Origin: Rapana venosa
Lineage: Eukaryota > Mollusca > Gastropoda > Neogastropoda > Muricidae
Assembly (NCBI GenBank): GCA_028751875.1
Contig: CM054134.1
Coordinates: 68,656,589-68,720,588, forward strand
DNA: 64,000 nt
Direction: 5' to 3'
This document shows positions 33,201 to 37,862 of the stretch, in pieces; positions within the stretch are counted from its first letter, which is position 1; every line of letters starts with the position of its first letter. The position numbers were made by a program, and so were the translations under genes. A model generated the notes under the pieces. That model worked only from the letters and a program-made list of their open reading frames with translations, had not been told where the DNA came from and searched no databases.

Positions 33201-33410
33201 TTGTATTAGGTTACCTGATCCCATCTATCCTATTCAGTCTACTGGCTGTAACTAGTGTAAGTTGTTTGTAACTAGTGTAAGTTGTAACTATGTATGAATT
33301 ATTATTGTCTCCTACCAAGCAACTCGAAGGCACAGTTCCGCAATGCTTGGAAAAACAAAGTCATCACTGGCAATGGCCCACCGACGTCTTAAAAGATAAA
33401 TGCCTGGCAT
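5602..33410 (-). CDS. DAGLB: Diacylglycerol lipase beta-like, whole gene (12 coding exons)
   Basis: Membrane sn-1-specific lipase that cleaves diacylglycerol to 2-arachidonoylglycerol and free fatty acid. I joined 12 exons whose splice sites and phases agree, giving about 704 residues; human DAGLB, as I recall it, has 672. The N-terminus ([17 protein letters not shown]) and the four hydrophobic segments in exon 2 match the family. The nucleophile Ser (about 475) lies in GHSLGAG, the Asp (about 528) in VGQDIIPRL and the His (about 631) in [12 protein letters not shown]. The protein ends about 70 residues after the His region, so it lacks the long DAGLA tail, which favours DAGLB. Two exons need a one-base homopolymer correction. 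Intron 10 (10.9 kb) hosts an intronless ORF and a DNA transposon. Name and domain calls come from family knowledge; exon joins are inference from sequence. Confidence 0.9.
6306..6412 (-). CDS. DAGLB: DAGLB exon 11 (catalytic histidine)
   Basis: Acceptor GCTGTGTTTCAG, donor AACAG|GTGAGG. Encodes [20 protein letters not shown] then [15 protein letters not shown]. The HPPGQIMHI block matches YPPGRIIHL, which supplies the triad His. Entry and exit phases fit exons 10 and 12 directly, so no further exon is required in the 10.9-kb intron. Confidence 0.93.
6955..7170. repeat. Minisatellite, CTTCATCAACCATG units
   Basis: About eight imperfect copies of a roughly 30-bp unit reading TGTCTTCATCAACCATGCTA followed by CTTCATCAT. 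It lies in DAGLB intron 10, about 0.5 kb upstream of exon 11, and shows no resemblance to that exon's splice site. Confidence 0.85.
7345..7420 (-). repeat. Dispersed SINE tail module
   Basis: Carries GAACTCTGAGGCTCAACAAT then GGTGAGATTTTGCAT and CCACCATTAAGGCAACTGC. On either strand the same module recurs near 13815-13930, 19330-19430, 36105-36200, 37025-37150, 38855-38960, 41415-41535 and 51395-51510. At 51 kb it forms the 3' part of a tRNA-derived SINE. Confidence 0.75.
7447..7730 (-). mobile_element. SINE with tRNA-like 5' end and 5S-rRNA-like segment, copy 1
   Basis: Read on the minus strand from 7730, it begins GGGGACGGGATAGCTCAGTG, a strong tRNA-type box A context. At 7684-7641 it then has AAGTTAAGCAGCGTCGAGCG and TGGTTACCAGTTGGATGGGT, which follow 5S rRNA through its internal control region. 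The 3' end is GGTAAAGGTAAAGG-like when read forward (TTTACC repeats on the minus strand). A second copy at 56886-57178 is nearly identical, which argues for recent activity. Confidence 0.8.
7731..7918. repeat. (TA)n / (TACA)n microsatellite
   Basis: Nearly 190 bp of TA dinucleotides with interspersed TACATACA, directly abutting the 5' end of the SINE. The ORFs through it encode only Tyr/Ile runs and are not genes. Confidence 0.97.
8109..9763. mobile_element. TA-flanked terminal-inverted-repeat transposon, non-autonomous
   Basis: TGTGACCCGTTTTTAC starts at 8109, and its inverted copy ends GTAAAAACGGGTCACA at 9763. The terminal repeats are 30 bp (8109-8138 and 9734-9763) and match at 28 of 30 positions. 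Both ends are bordered by TA, as expected for Tc1/mariner-like elements. The 1.65-kb interior contains AC microsatellites and repeated TCATTTTCCTTGAA-like pieces but no transposase, so this is a large MITE-like derivative. It lies in DAGLB intron 10. Confidence 0.8.
8468..8825. repeat. (AC)n microsatellite cluster
   Basis: Several AC tracts (8475-8490, 8552-8571, 8630-8655 with GCGC, 8734-8780, 8810-8824) separated by short related spacers containing TTCATTNCCTTGAA and GATCATTTT. They sit inside the TIR element. Confidence 0.95.
10018..10495. repeat. Minisatellite, AAGGAAATAATGAACAAGTA units
   Basis: About nine tandem copies of a 50 to 65-bp unit: TTTCAACAAGGAAATAATGA, then ACAAGTAACAACAAACAAA, then AAAAGAGAAA. 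The minus-strand ORFs ([16 protein letters not shown] repeats) follow from the repeat and are not credible proteins. Confidence 0.95.
10795..10908 (+). repeat. SINE family A, 3' part
   Basis: Has GAACAGATGACAGAATTTAC, CACACGGGGACTAGATGTAA and AAGCACATGAGTGCTTATTC, then ATAAAAGAATAAATAAATAA. This is the characteristic 3' end of the common SINE, including the AAGCAC...GTGCTT hairpin. Confidence 0.85.
11538..11698 (-). repeat. SINE family A, internal part
   Basis: On the minus strand it runs AAAGTCCTTTGGATGAGACT, GAGGCCCCGTGTGCA, GCGCACACATTAAATCCTGT, then GAAAGAGTAGGCCATAGTGT. It is inserted in the TAGTG satellite. Confidence 0.85.
12115..12400. repeat. Three-copy tandem repeat, about 90-bp unit
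   Basis: Three units share TCTTAATTTAGCTCCTAT-like sequence, then AAATGACAAGATTTCTCTAC and TATACATATGTCTGGCAAG. Divergence between units is modest. It lies in DAGLB intron 10. Confidence 0.9.
13437..13490. repeat. (TA)n microsatellite
   Basis: About 27 TA dinucleotides without interruption. Confidence 0.98.
13815..14160 (-). repeat. SINE composite (tail module plus family A)
   Basis: The stretch 13815-13930 carries the tail module (AAGAGCTCCGAGGTTTACCT, TAAGATAGCTGTATTCTGAC). The stretch 13970-14160 carries the family A middle in the same orientation (GGCCTACTCTTCCTAATGGC, AAAAGACTTTCAGGGTAGTG, GTTAACTCCAGGGGAAAAA). Together they suggest one long, diverged minus-strand SINE. Confidence 0.7.
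14160..15225. other. Intronic, AT-rich, nothing recognised
   Basis: Part of DAGLB intron 10. Short ORFs occur but show no codon bias, splice context or family resemblance. A near-repeat of CTATGGTTCCTATA occurs at about 15153 and 15175. Confidence 0.5.
15300..15458. repeat. (GA)n-rich low-complexity tract
   Basis: A purine-rich AGAG/GGGA tract with AGAGAGAATGAGAGA at its right end. The same AGAGAATGAGAGA string reappears at 16658-16675 on the far side of the intronless ORF, as if one GA repeat had been split by an insertion. Confidence 0.95.
15471..15476 (-). terminator. Polyadenylation signal of the intronless ORF
   Basis: AATAAA on the minus strand, about 190 bases past the TAG-side end of the ORF and about 13 bases before the GA repeat boundary. 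Confidence 0.55.
15666..16619 (-). CDS. Intronless ORF of 317 codons, unknown function
   Basis: An uninterrupted ORF on the same strand as DAGLB and inside its intron 10. The first ATG gives 317 residues. A second, 16 codons in, begins [20 protein letters not shown] and looks the more natural N-terminus. Visible parts: a hydrophobic N-terminal segment followed by [18 protein letters not shown]; a basic tract [19 protein letters not shown] near residues 80-100; a long acidic Ser/Asp-rich middle; a second basic tract [14 protein letters not shown] near 215-230; and a C-terminal part with [11 protein letters not shown] and [13 protein letters not shown]. The alternating basic and acidic layout suggests a nucleic-acid or nuclear protein. 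N-terminal segments of this kind followed by an RRxRR tract are, as I recall, common in uncharacterised invertebrate predictions. I do not assign a function. An AATAAA lies about 190 bases after the stop. Confidence 0.65.
   Translation of the reverse strand: MLLVSCCKFLHFSFKMSVTGLPATVITTLNALLIDNVISSWKVAGESGSVVFVLRMKPADKPVSTEMADPVLNGNSRVQYYRKKPPCQRRRNVQRSRQHQERQASRQCDNDSVLEEPVLCNIDSLLDVETEGKQTSVYTELCVSSELNASATPDSLDLLCDPATDSKIGVSSEAPDVQEELTVGCTVDDSDTDTGIVKQYVSTLTDKRVHRRLRDSKRNTRFRKVVVHSLVDQNIVMCESDDIILEYSWNGDPGEESKCVFWYIKQEEKNMLPEECVRLARLRKGKQCTNTQHTETVVVSAEQELHHLRDLIRSYMG
17337..17477 (-). CDS. DAGLB: DAGLB exon 10 (regulatory loop start)
   Basis: Acceptor is a T-rich tract ending TTTTCAG; donor TTGCAG|GTGAGA. 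Encodes [20 protein letters not shown] then a Ser/Thr-rich stretch to TSPLQ. YKIL joins NTPK of exon 9 as in human KPKYKIL. The Ser-rich part falls where the mobile regulatory loop of DAG lipases lies. Confidence 0.92.
17555..17690. repeat. (CA)n/(CATG)n microsatellite
   Basis: ACACATGCACGCACGCATG-type repeats grading into pure CA at 17658-17680. It begins about 75 bp upstream of the DAGLB exon 10 acceptor. Confidence 0.95.
17795..17935 (+). repeat. SINE family A, 3' part
   Basis: GGCCATTTTGTGCCAGTGGG, AAACTGCATACAAACAGGGA, AAGCACATAAGTGCTTATGC and an AAATAAATAAA tail identify the 3' half of the family. The copy is moderately diverged. Confidence 0.8.
18070..18126. repeat. (GA)n/(GAGC)n microsatellite
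   Basis: A perfect GA run followed by GAGCGAGCGAGCGAG, then GA again. Confidence 0.97.
18355..18496 (-). CDS. DAGLB: DAGLB exon 9 (catalytic aspartate)
   Basis: Acceptor TGTTCTGACAG, donor CCAAAA|GTGAGT. Encodes [20 protein letters not shown] and onward to LCYSNTPK. The Asp in VGQDIIPRL corresponds to the triad Asp of the family (LGKDxxPRL). Confidence 0.94.
18542..18868. repeat. (TGTAT)n / (ACTGT)n pentanucleotide satellite
   Basis: Starts with a few GTAGT pentamers and becomes TATTGTACTGTATTGT-type repeats. The long plus-strand ORFs ([11 protein letters not shown] repeats) follow from the repeat and are not proteins. It begins about 45 bp upstream of DAGLB exon 9. Confidence 0.95.
19330..19430 (+). 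repeat. Dispersed SINE tail module
   Basis: CCCAAAGTCAGAATGCAGCT, ACCTTCATCATGGGCAAAAA, then ATCTCACCATTGATAAACCT and CAGAGCTCTAGCTGAGGAA. One of the better preserved copies of the module. Confidence 0.8.
19865..20340. repeat. Family C repeat followed by reverse-oriented SINE family B
   Basis: The part at 19865-20015 (plus) matches family C (GCTATGATTAGCACCAACTG, AACTGACAGCTGTGAG). The part at 20030-20340 on the minus strand reads CTCACATGTCAGTCTTAAGC, ATGCTAAAGGTCACGTGATT, GATGGGTTATGGAAACCCAA and ATACCCAGCATGCA, which is the body of the tRNA-derived SINE seen at 51155-51510. Confidence 0.75.
20380..20640 (+). mobile_element. LINE 3' end, reverse-transcriptase C-terminal remnant
   Basis: The plus-strand translation, in broken frames, reads [20 protein letters not shown] and continues with a GKTKGK-like stretch, the usual C-terminal signature of non-LTR reverse transcriptases (RLxWxGHVxRxxD...KR). 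It ends with AGAAACATGACAAAAAAGGA and a GAAGAAGAAG tail. A tail-only copy sits at 27465-27545. 5'-truncated and interrupted. Confidence 0.75.
20640..20820 (-). repeat. SINE fragment
   Basis: On the minus strand it contains a tRNA-like CATGGGTTGGAATCTCAGC (box B-like), then the GCAGGCATGTTTGCAGGGCA body also recognisable near 20030. Diverged. Confidence 0.5.
20825..20961 (-). CDS. DAGLB: DAGLB exon 8 (nucleophile serine)
   Basis: Acceptor CATGTGCAG, donor ATGAG|GTAGGG. Encodes [20 protein letters not shown] then [20 protein letters not shown] and PGGLM. GHSLGAG is the nucleophile elbow and carries the catalytic Ser; the FSPPGGL block is also characteristic. The intron just upstream is CA/TG microsatellite right up to the acceptor. 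Confidence 0.96.
21399..21554 (-). CDS. DAGLB: DAGLB exon 7
   Basis: Acceptor TTTTGTCCACAG, donor CTGCAG|GTAACT. Encodes [20 protein letters not shown] through [20 protein letters not shown], the region between the RGT strand and the nucleophile elbow. Joining to exon 6 gives LSLQ|DALTD, matching the family (SLQDVLTD). The acceptor is itself the last unit of the flanking 24-bp array. Confidence 0.92.
21556..22640. repeat. Splice-acceptor-like minisatellite at the end of DAGLB intron 6
   Basis: Tandem units of about 24 bp, read on the minus strand as CACTGGTATTTTGCATACAG then GAAA. Units are clean from 22250 to 22610 and more degenerate toward the exon, with an oligo-AAC-rich interruption near 21895-21980. 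The unit adjacent to exon 7 is GACATTTTGTCCACAG, the real splice acceptor. Many units therefore carry an ATTTTG...ACAG|GA string that looks like an acceptor. Confidence 0.9.
23604..24726. repeat. Splice-donor minisatellite at the start of DAGLB intron 6
   Basis: About 38 tandem copies of a 28 to 30-bp unit. On the minus strand the unit is ACACTGTCTCTGCAG|GTAAT, then AAGATAGAAT; the far half has a GTATT(A/G)GA variant. The first copy is the genuine exon 6 end and donor (CTGTCTCTGCAG|GTAATA). The 30-bp units alternate CAGAGCATTNTCTC and CAGTGTATTCTATC types in a 60-bp higher-order pattern between 24240 and 24520. Confidence 0.95.
24712..24720 (-). promoter_or_regulatory. Presumed authentic 5' splice site of exon 6
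   Basis: TCTCTGCAG then GTAATAAG. It is identical to the copies that follow in the array, so the annotated site is simply the first of many equivalent donors. Confidence 0.7.
24712..24795 (-). CDS. DAGLB: DAGLB exon 6 (lipase core strand)
   Basis: Acceptor ATTTTCCAG, donor CTGCAG|GTAATA. Encodes [20 protein letters not shown] then IRGTLSLQ, an almost exact match to the conserved VYExPFxVAxDxxxxxVVVxxRGT(M/L)S block of DAG lipases. The donor is the last copy of a tandem array of near-identical donor junctions, and the exon frame stays open through about five of them. Confidence 0.93.
24876..24955. repeat. (CAC)n/(CAA)n trinucleotide tract
   Basis: GCCACCACCACCACCACCAG followed by CAACAACAACAACACCAAC. 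It lies in intron 5, about 80 bp upstream of exon 6. Confidence 0.9.
25140..25325 (+). repeat. SINE family A, 3' part, internally duplicated
   Basis: GACATATGACAGAATTTACA, GGGGGCTCGATGAAAAAAGC and TTTCCATAACCCCGAATAAA, then a second GAGTGCTTATTCCATTCCCA with ATAAAAGAAAAAATA. The 3' end appears twice. Confidence 0.65.
25840..25982 (-). CDS. DAGLB: DAGLB exon 5, apparent one-base insertion
   Basis: The proposed acceptor GTGGCCTAG|TTATG is the one whose phase fits exon 4; the donor is CACCAGG|GTAACT. It encodes [20 protein letters not shown] in one frame and [12 protein letters not shown] in the next, corresponding to the family's ...DxIYVS... strand. Reading CCCC as CCC at about 25890 on the minus strand joins the two and makes the exit phase fit exon 6. 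This is the least conserved exon, so the acceptor is less certain than the donor. Confidence 0.7.
26006..26283. repeat. Minisatellite upstream of DAGLB exon 5
   Basis: About eight copies of a 31 to 33-bp unit, CATAATGACTAGTGTCAGCA then TCTGTCATACAA. On the minus strand each unit contains CACTAG|TCATTATGTTGTA, resembling the proposed exon 5 acceptor GGCCTAG|TTATGTTGTG. The array stops about 25-60 bp from the exon. Confidence 0.92.
27465..27545 (+). mobile_element. LINE 3' tail fragment
   Basis: Nearly identical to 20555-20640: AGAGAGAGATGGAGAAGGCT, CATCAATATCAAACCTCCCC, GAGAAACATGACAAAAAAGG and a GAAGAAGAAG tail. Only the last 80 bp are present. Confidence 0.75.
28612..28943 (-). CDS. DAGLB: DAGLB exon 4
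   Basis: Acceptor ACCTTTGCAG, donor GCAG|GTGATT. Contains the diagnostic [20 protein letters not shown] motif, and near its end [20 protein letters not shown] followed by [10 protein letters not shown]. Both are conserved DAGL blocks that precede the alpha/beta-hydrolase core. Confidence 0.93.
29244..29445 (-). mobile_element. LINE 3' end, reverse-transcriptase C-terminus
   Basis: The minus-strand translation reads [20 protein letters not shown], then [20 protein letters not shown] and [18 protein letters not shown]. The [14 protein letters not shown] and A..RE.WR pattern is the standard C-terminus of non-LTR reverse transcriptases. It ends in an ATAGATAGATAG tail on the minus strand (29232-29247). 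5'-truncated; open for 64 codons. Located in DAGLB intron 3. Confidence 0.85.
29765..29786. repeat. (AT)n microsatellite
   Basis: Eleven AT dinucleotides about 30 bp from the DAGLB exon 3 donor, on the intron 3 side. Confidence 0.95.
29818..29908 (-). CDS. DAGLB: DAGLB exon 3
   Basis: Acceptor TTTTCCAG, donor AAG|GTATGT. Encodes [20 protein letters not shown] and then [10 protein letters not shown], matching the cysteine-rich segment just after the membrane domain (KLLCCC in human DAGLB). The cluster of cysteines next to the membrane is a usual palmitoylation context. Confidence 0.9.
29985..30300. repeat. (GT)n microsatellite cluster
   Basis: GTGTGCATGCATGCACG-type repeats, then a long uninterrupted GT run at 30190-30250 and a mixed GTGTATACATGTGT tail. 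It begins about 75 bp upstream of DAGLB exon 3. Confidence 0.96.
30793..31280 (-). CDS. DAGLB: DAGLB exon 2 (membrane segments), apparent one-base deletion
   Basis: The acceptor TTTGTTGCAG precedes 31280 and the donor is CAG|GTGGGT. It encodes the rest of the first membrane helix ([10 protein letters not shown]), helices around [18 protein letters not shown] and [17 protein letters not shown], and a fourth around [19 protein letters not shown] followed by DPLG. The frame breaks at a run of six G on the minus strand (30966-30971). A seventh G would restore [14 protein letters not shown] and align with the family. The exon length also needs one more base for both flanking phases to agree. Confidence 0.88.
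32755..32872 (-). repeat. SINE family A, 3' part
   Basis: Minus-strand copy with AAGCACATAAGTGCTTATTC, CAGGGACTGGATGTAAAAAA and ACTGCATACAC. Confidence 0.85.
33316..33410 (-). CDS. DAGLB: DAGLB exon 1 (start codon)
   Basis: Starts at ATG 33410-33408 and encodes [20 protein letters not shown] and then [11 protein letters not shown]. This matches the conserved DAGL N-terminus, including the RRRW..ASDD stretch, and fixes the start. It ends after two bases of a Trp codon at a GTAGGA donor (33315). Confidence 0.9.
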
Positions 33411-34929
33411 GACAGTTTCTGACGACAAGAACCATGAAACAATATGCACTCTCTGTGTCACTTTCTCTTCAACTCAACAAGACAGCCCATTCTTGGCTTG
33501 TCATAACACAGGAAGTTGAAACGGTGAAATGTCAATTTTACCACCCTGTAAAGTTTATCCCCGGTATTTTTTAATGATAAAAATCCTATTTCTAAAGCTT
33601 ATTTGATATGTATAAAAATAATTTTTCGTTGTTGCTGGCTACAAAACTAACGTATTCTATCTTTGGCACAGAAACTATCAGTGAAGGATACAGACTGTTT
33701 GTCTCGGTTTTTGTTTGTTTTTGTTGTTTGCAGGGGTCAAATTGTATAGGCTGCACACTGGTATTAAAAAATCACTCTTTTCCTTCTTCTTTTCTATGTA
33801 ACTCTTATACTCATACCGCACGTTCTAAGGCATCCACAGAAATAAAAACCACTTTTGGTGAAAGACTAGCCTCTGACTCAAAACTCATGTGATTTTGAAC
33901 AAATTTGGTAGGTTTGAAAGTTTTTAATTTTTCAGCAAACTCTGTACCCCCTCAGTCCTTTGTCGTCTGCTAGCTTCCTTCCCCGCAATATGCATGCGCA
34001 GGGTCAACGCTGTAGGAATACAGGCAAACCTCATTTGATGGTTATTTCCAACTTTCTCGTGACTACCTGGTATTGCTCTATGTCCTCAATCCAAAAAACA
34101 AGTGCACATTTTAATTTTTCATGCTTAAAAAAATCTGTGAAAATCACCAACATTTTTTTCCACTCCCACACTATAGAATTAATACCGGTGTGTAGCCATA
34201 GCCCTACAAGCCAAGGGTAGGATACTCTAGCTGAAAGTAGGCTAGGCTGGGCCATTCAAAGTCGACTACTCTTGGCTCACGTGTAGAAGAATAGGACTAG
34301 GCCTACCTGTGCCGCAATACATCCAAGTGTATGACAGATTCACAGCATATGGTATTCAATAAACGGTATGAAACTAGTGCATGCATTTTCTTTTTCAATT
34401 CTTTGATTAAACCAAATCTTAAAATTTTCTCATTAAAATCCCAGTTACATTACAACTAAGATGACACAAGGTTAATTCTCTGGTCCATGACCTAGGCCAA
34501 AAGCGTTTTTGTGCTAAGCCTAAGGCTTCCAGTATAATGTTCTTACGCCTTGAAATGTTTTGTTTCGATTGCCATCAGCGCATAACAACCTAAAGTTTAT
34601 TGAAAGGAGAGAAAACTCCTCAGAGGTCGGAGCCGGGTGAGATACTTGAAAACGGTGATAACCTGAAAACTTTTCATCCGCTGATCCAGTGTGTACTTTC
34701 GGTCTCAAGGTGATGCCCACGTGTGATGGATGAGTGAGACAGGGTACGGGTGCGTATTCCAGGTGTCCCGAGTGTCACCTGTGGTGAGAAACTCGGATGA
34801 TGTGGTAGACTTGGTAACATTAAAATAATAATAATAATGTATGGAATTTATATAGCACTGAATCCTGTAAAGCAACAAATCAAAGGGATCAGATTTTTTT
34901 TTAATGGGTGTGTATGCGTTTTAAAAAAA

Positions 34930-35168
34930 ATTGTCATCTGTTCCCACCGGCACACAATGGCCTACTCTTTCGAACAGCAGAACAGGATTTAACGTGTGCG
35001 CAAGATGTTCTGCATGCCTGCGTACGGGTCCTCAGTTTATAGTCTCATCCGAAGGACTTTGACATTCAGTTCGATTTTTTTGGTCAAACTGGGAAGAAAG
35101 GGCGATGCTGGGAATCGAACCCAGAACCTCACGGTTTACTTGTTGGCAGGCGAACATCTTAACCATCC
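34930..35168 (-). mobile_element. SINE family A, copy with tRNA-like head
   Basis: On the minus strand it begins near 35168 with GATGCAGGATGGTTAAGATG (box A context), then GAGGTTCTGGGTTCGATTCC (intact box B, GGTTCGATTCC). The family body follows: AAAGTCCTTCGGATGAGACT, CAGAACATCTTGCGCACACG, GAAAGAGTAGGCCATTGTGT. It lies in the DAGLB/POLG2 intergenic region and ends about 180 bp before the POLG2 coding exon. Confidence 0.85.
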
Positions 35169-35236
35169 TGCATCTCTTTCTCTCTCTTTCTCTCTCTGAC
35201 TTTCTCTCTTTCTCTGTTTTTGTCTCTGTCTGTCTG

Positions 35237-35268
<32 letters not shown>
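35165..35268. repeat. (TC)n low-complexity tract
   Basis: TCTCTTTCTCTC grading to a pure TC run at 35238-35265. It directly precedes POLG2 exon 1 and may serve as its pyrimidine tract or promoter sequence. Confidence 0.9.
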
Positions 35269-35269
<1 letters not shown>

Positions 35270-35345
35270 TGCACTGTGTGTGTGCATGCGTGTGCATACA
35301 TGTGTACTTTTTGTGTTTTTATGTCCAGAGGAGGCAAACAAAAGG

Positions 35346-35497
35346 ATGGCTGACCCACGAGTTTTCAGATTTGTTCAGCTGTTGGTGAACCGTGGCTTTG
35401 TGCAAGAGAAATCAGTGGTTGTGTCTGGACTGCAGAAAAAGGTCTTCCATTTCGGGCCCCTTGGTTCACTTCTCAGGAAAAACATCTTGAAACAATG
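35346..35497 (+). CDS. POLG2: POLG2 exon 1 as recognised
   Basis: MADPRVFRFVQLLVNRGFVQ through SGLQKKVFHFGPLGSLLRKN to LKQ plus two bases of Trp; donor TG|GTAAGA. FGPLG..LRKN is the first conserved POLG2 motif. The reading frame continues upstream to an AG at 35331, so the true start may lie in an unseen exon. Confidence 0.85.
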
Positions 35498-37831
35498 GTA
35501 AGAATAGCTAAAGTCAGAATGAAAATGTTTCTGCACCTATTTTTATTTTTATTATGAATGTTGTATATATATTAAATTTGGGAACAAGAGATTGTGCAAA
35601 AATCATGTGAGAGGCATCTTTTATTACAAACTTTGTACACGTTAATATGTGCATAAATGATGTCTCTCGCTTCACTTAAGTATTAGTACTATTACAAAGG
35701 TAAAAGTAATGTCACCTTTCAGTTTGATAGTCCTAAGTAAGAAATTTAAGTTCACACTTTTCCAGTCCAGTTTTTCTGTTTTACTTACTTTTTCTCCAGA
35801 GTATGGTGTGCATACCATGATTTGTCGTAATTTATTTGCTAGTTGTTTTGAAATGCTTGTTTCAAGTCATAATACACTAGTTCCTGTTGTGGACTCTCCG
35901 AAAGCTGTGAAGGTTGGTGTACAGCATACAGGTGTTTTCAATAAAGACAAATTTCAGGTTACTTCTTTTTCAGAAAAAAAATTACCCATGCCTCTCTAGG
36001 TCATAGAAAATCTGATGTACTTGATTTTTTTTTGGTTTTTGTCTCTAGGTCATAGTTAACCTGATGTACTTGATTATTTTTGTTGTTGTTTTTGTTTTGT
36101 TCCTTGGCTGAGCTCCGAGGCTCTCCAGTGGTATTTTTACATTATGTATTCAGCCATTTTTGTCCACCATTAAGGTAGCCACTGCCTGACTTTGGGGATA
36201 TACTTGATTTGACTTAGATTTAGTTATAACTTTAATTTCTCGAGGAATCATTATCATTGAATATAGCACTTCAGTGAGTTTTTCGGGCAGTGTGTCTCGC
36301 ATAAGTTGAATCTGGTGAAACCCATCTCTCTCCAGTTGCTGCTTGCTGGATATGTTCTCGACCATCCCACTGACCATTATCCTACACTTCAACAAAAAAT
36401 GATGCTTTAAAAAAAATATGTGTGCAAGATGTTATGCATGCATTTTCACAGGGGAGTTTGGTTTATGATTTCATGCAGAGAAATTACAGGGAAATGGGAA
36501 TGGAAGCAGCATTGACTCCAGGGAAAAACTTCTATTTCACATTTTTAGAGACACAGCTTTGTGCAAACATGAGCCACCACTCTCAGTTATAGTTATGTTT
36601 GGAGTTCCATGTTCTGAGCATTTGGCTATTCCTTCCCTAGCTCTGTGCTCTGATTTTGTTAAGTAGGTCACTTATTTGACTTGGTTAAAATGTCGTTCTG
36701 ATGCCTGTCTGAGTCAGACTGTCATTTAGGTACTTTCAGGAGGCGGTATAGCCTGCTGGTCAGAACATTGCACTCGCGATTTGATGGCCTGGGATTAAGC
36801 CCAGGTTCCAGCCACCACCAAGACTCCACTTTTAGGGAATGTTCCCCTGGAGTCAACATAAGTATTGACTCCACACCCCCGAAAATCCTTCAGATGAGAC
36901 CATAAACCAAGGCCCATGTGCAAACACAGAACATCTTGCGCAAATGTTAAAACCCATTCTACCTTTCAGAAGAGTAGGCCATTTGTGCCAGTAAGAACGA
37001 TGACAGTTGTTTTTTTGTTTTTTTAATGCACGCGCATTCGTTTCATGTTTAGCCATCATCAAAGAAAGTCTCAATGCAGCAATCTTAATGGCGGGCAAAA
37101 ACGGCGCATACACAAAAATTTTATCATGGTGAATCTTGGAGGTCTAGTTGAGGAACAAACAAAAATAAACATGATTTTTGTTGTTGGAAGAGAAATGATT
37201 TGCTGTAACTTCTTCTAAAATCACACACGCAGAGACACACAGATACACACACACACACACACCTTACACACACACCTGCACACATAGCCATACATACACA
37301 CCTGCACACAGACATACAACCGTAACTATATGCACACATGTAAATTCACACGCATACGTACATGCACACACACCCATACATGCACACACAGACACACACA
37401 CACCACACCACTCCACACCATGACATTGACACAACATAGCACATGACAACACAACACACATCACCTCTACTCCCACCCCCACCCCCCCCACCCCCACCCC
37501 CCCACCCCACACACACATGCGCACTTTTCCCATACACTCGTTATACCCATCCACAGACAAACTGTTGTTTAACTGATTTCTGTTTTGTTACATGCATGTA
37601 GGTGGAATGCAGTGGTTCTGGAGCAGCCACACACATACTGTGTGGAACACTCCCCCCTCATTGTCCCTCACTCCGATGCCACACAGATGGACAACAACAA
37701 CAACAACAACAGTGGCATTTCAGTACCACACAATATGTCTTTGAGGAAAAGCCTGTCCTCAGGTAAGCTTTTGTGCATAAGAGAGATAGTGCTGTTAATT
37801 TCAGTTAGCCAACAGATGGGGCTTTTTTTGT

Positions 37832-37862
<31 letters not shown>

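Larger units (their letters stand above)
33411..35345. promoter_or_regulatory. Head-to-head intergenic region, candidate bidirectional promoter
   Basis: The first coding exons of DAGLB (minus) and POLG2 (plus) are separated by about 1.9 kb. Transcription of both should start within or near this interval, or in undetected 5' exons. It contains no long satellite except a TC tract near 35165-35265, and it holds one tRNA-derived SINE (34930-35168). I cannot point to a TATA box or initiator with confidence. Confidence 0.45.

Noticed and set aside
35095..35168. tRNA gene with intact box B
   Set aside because: Box A and B are present, but the molecule cannot form a proper acceptor stem and is continuous with the SINE family A body, so it is a SINE head.
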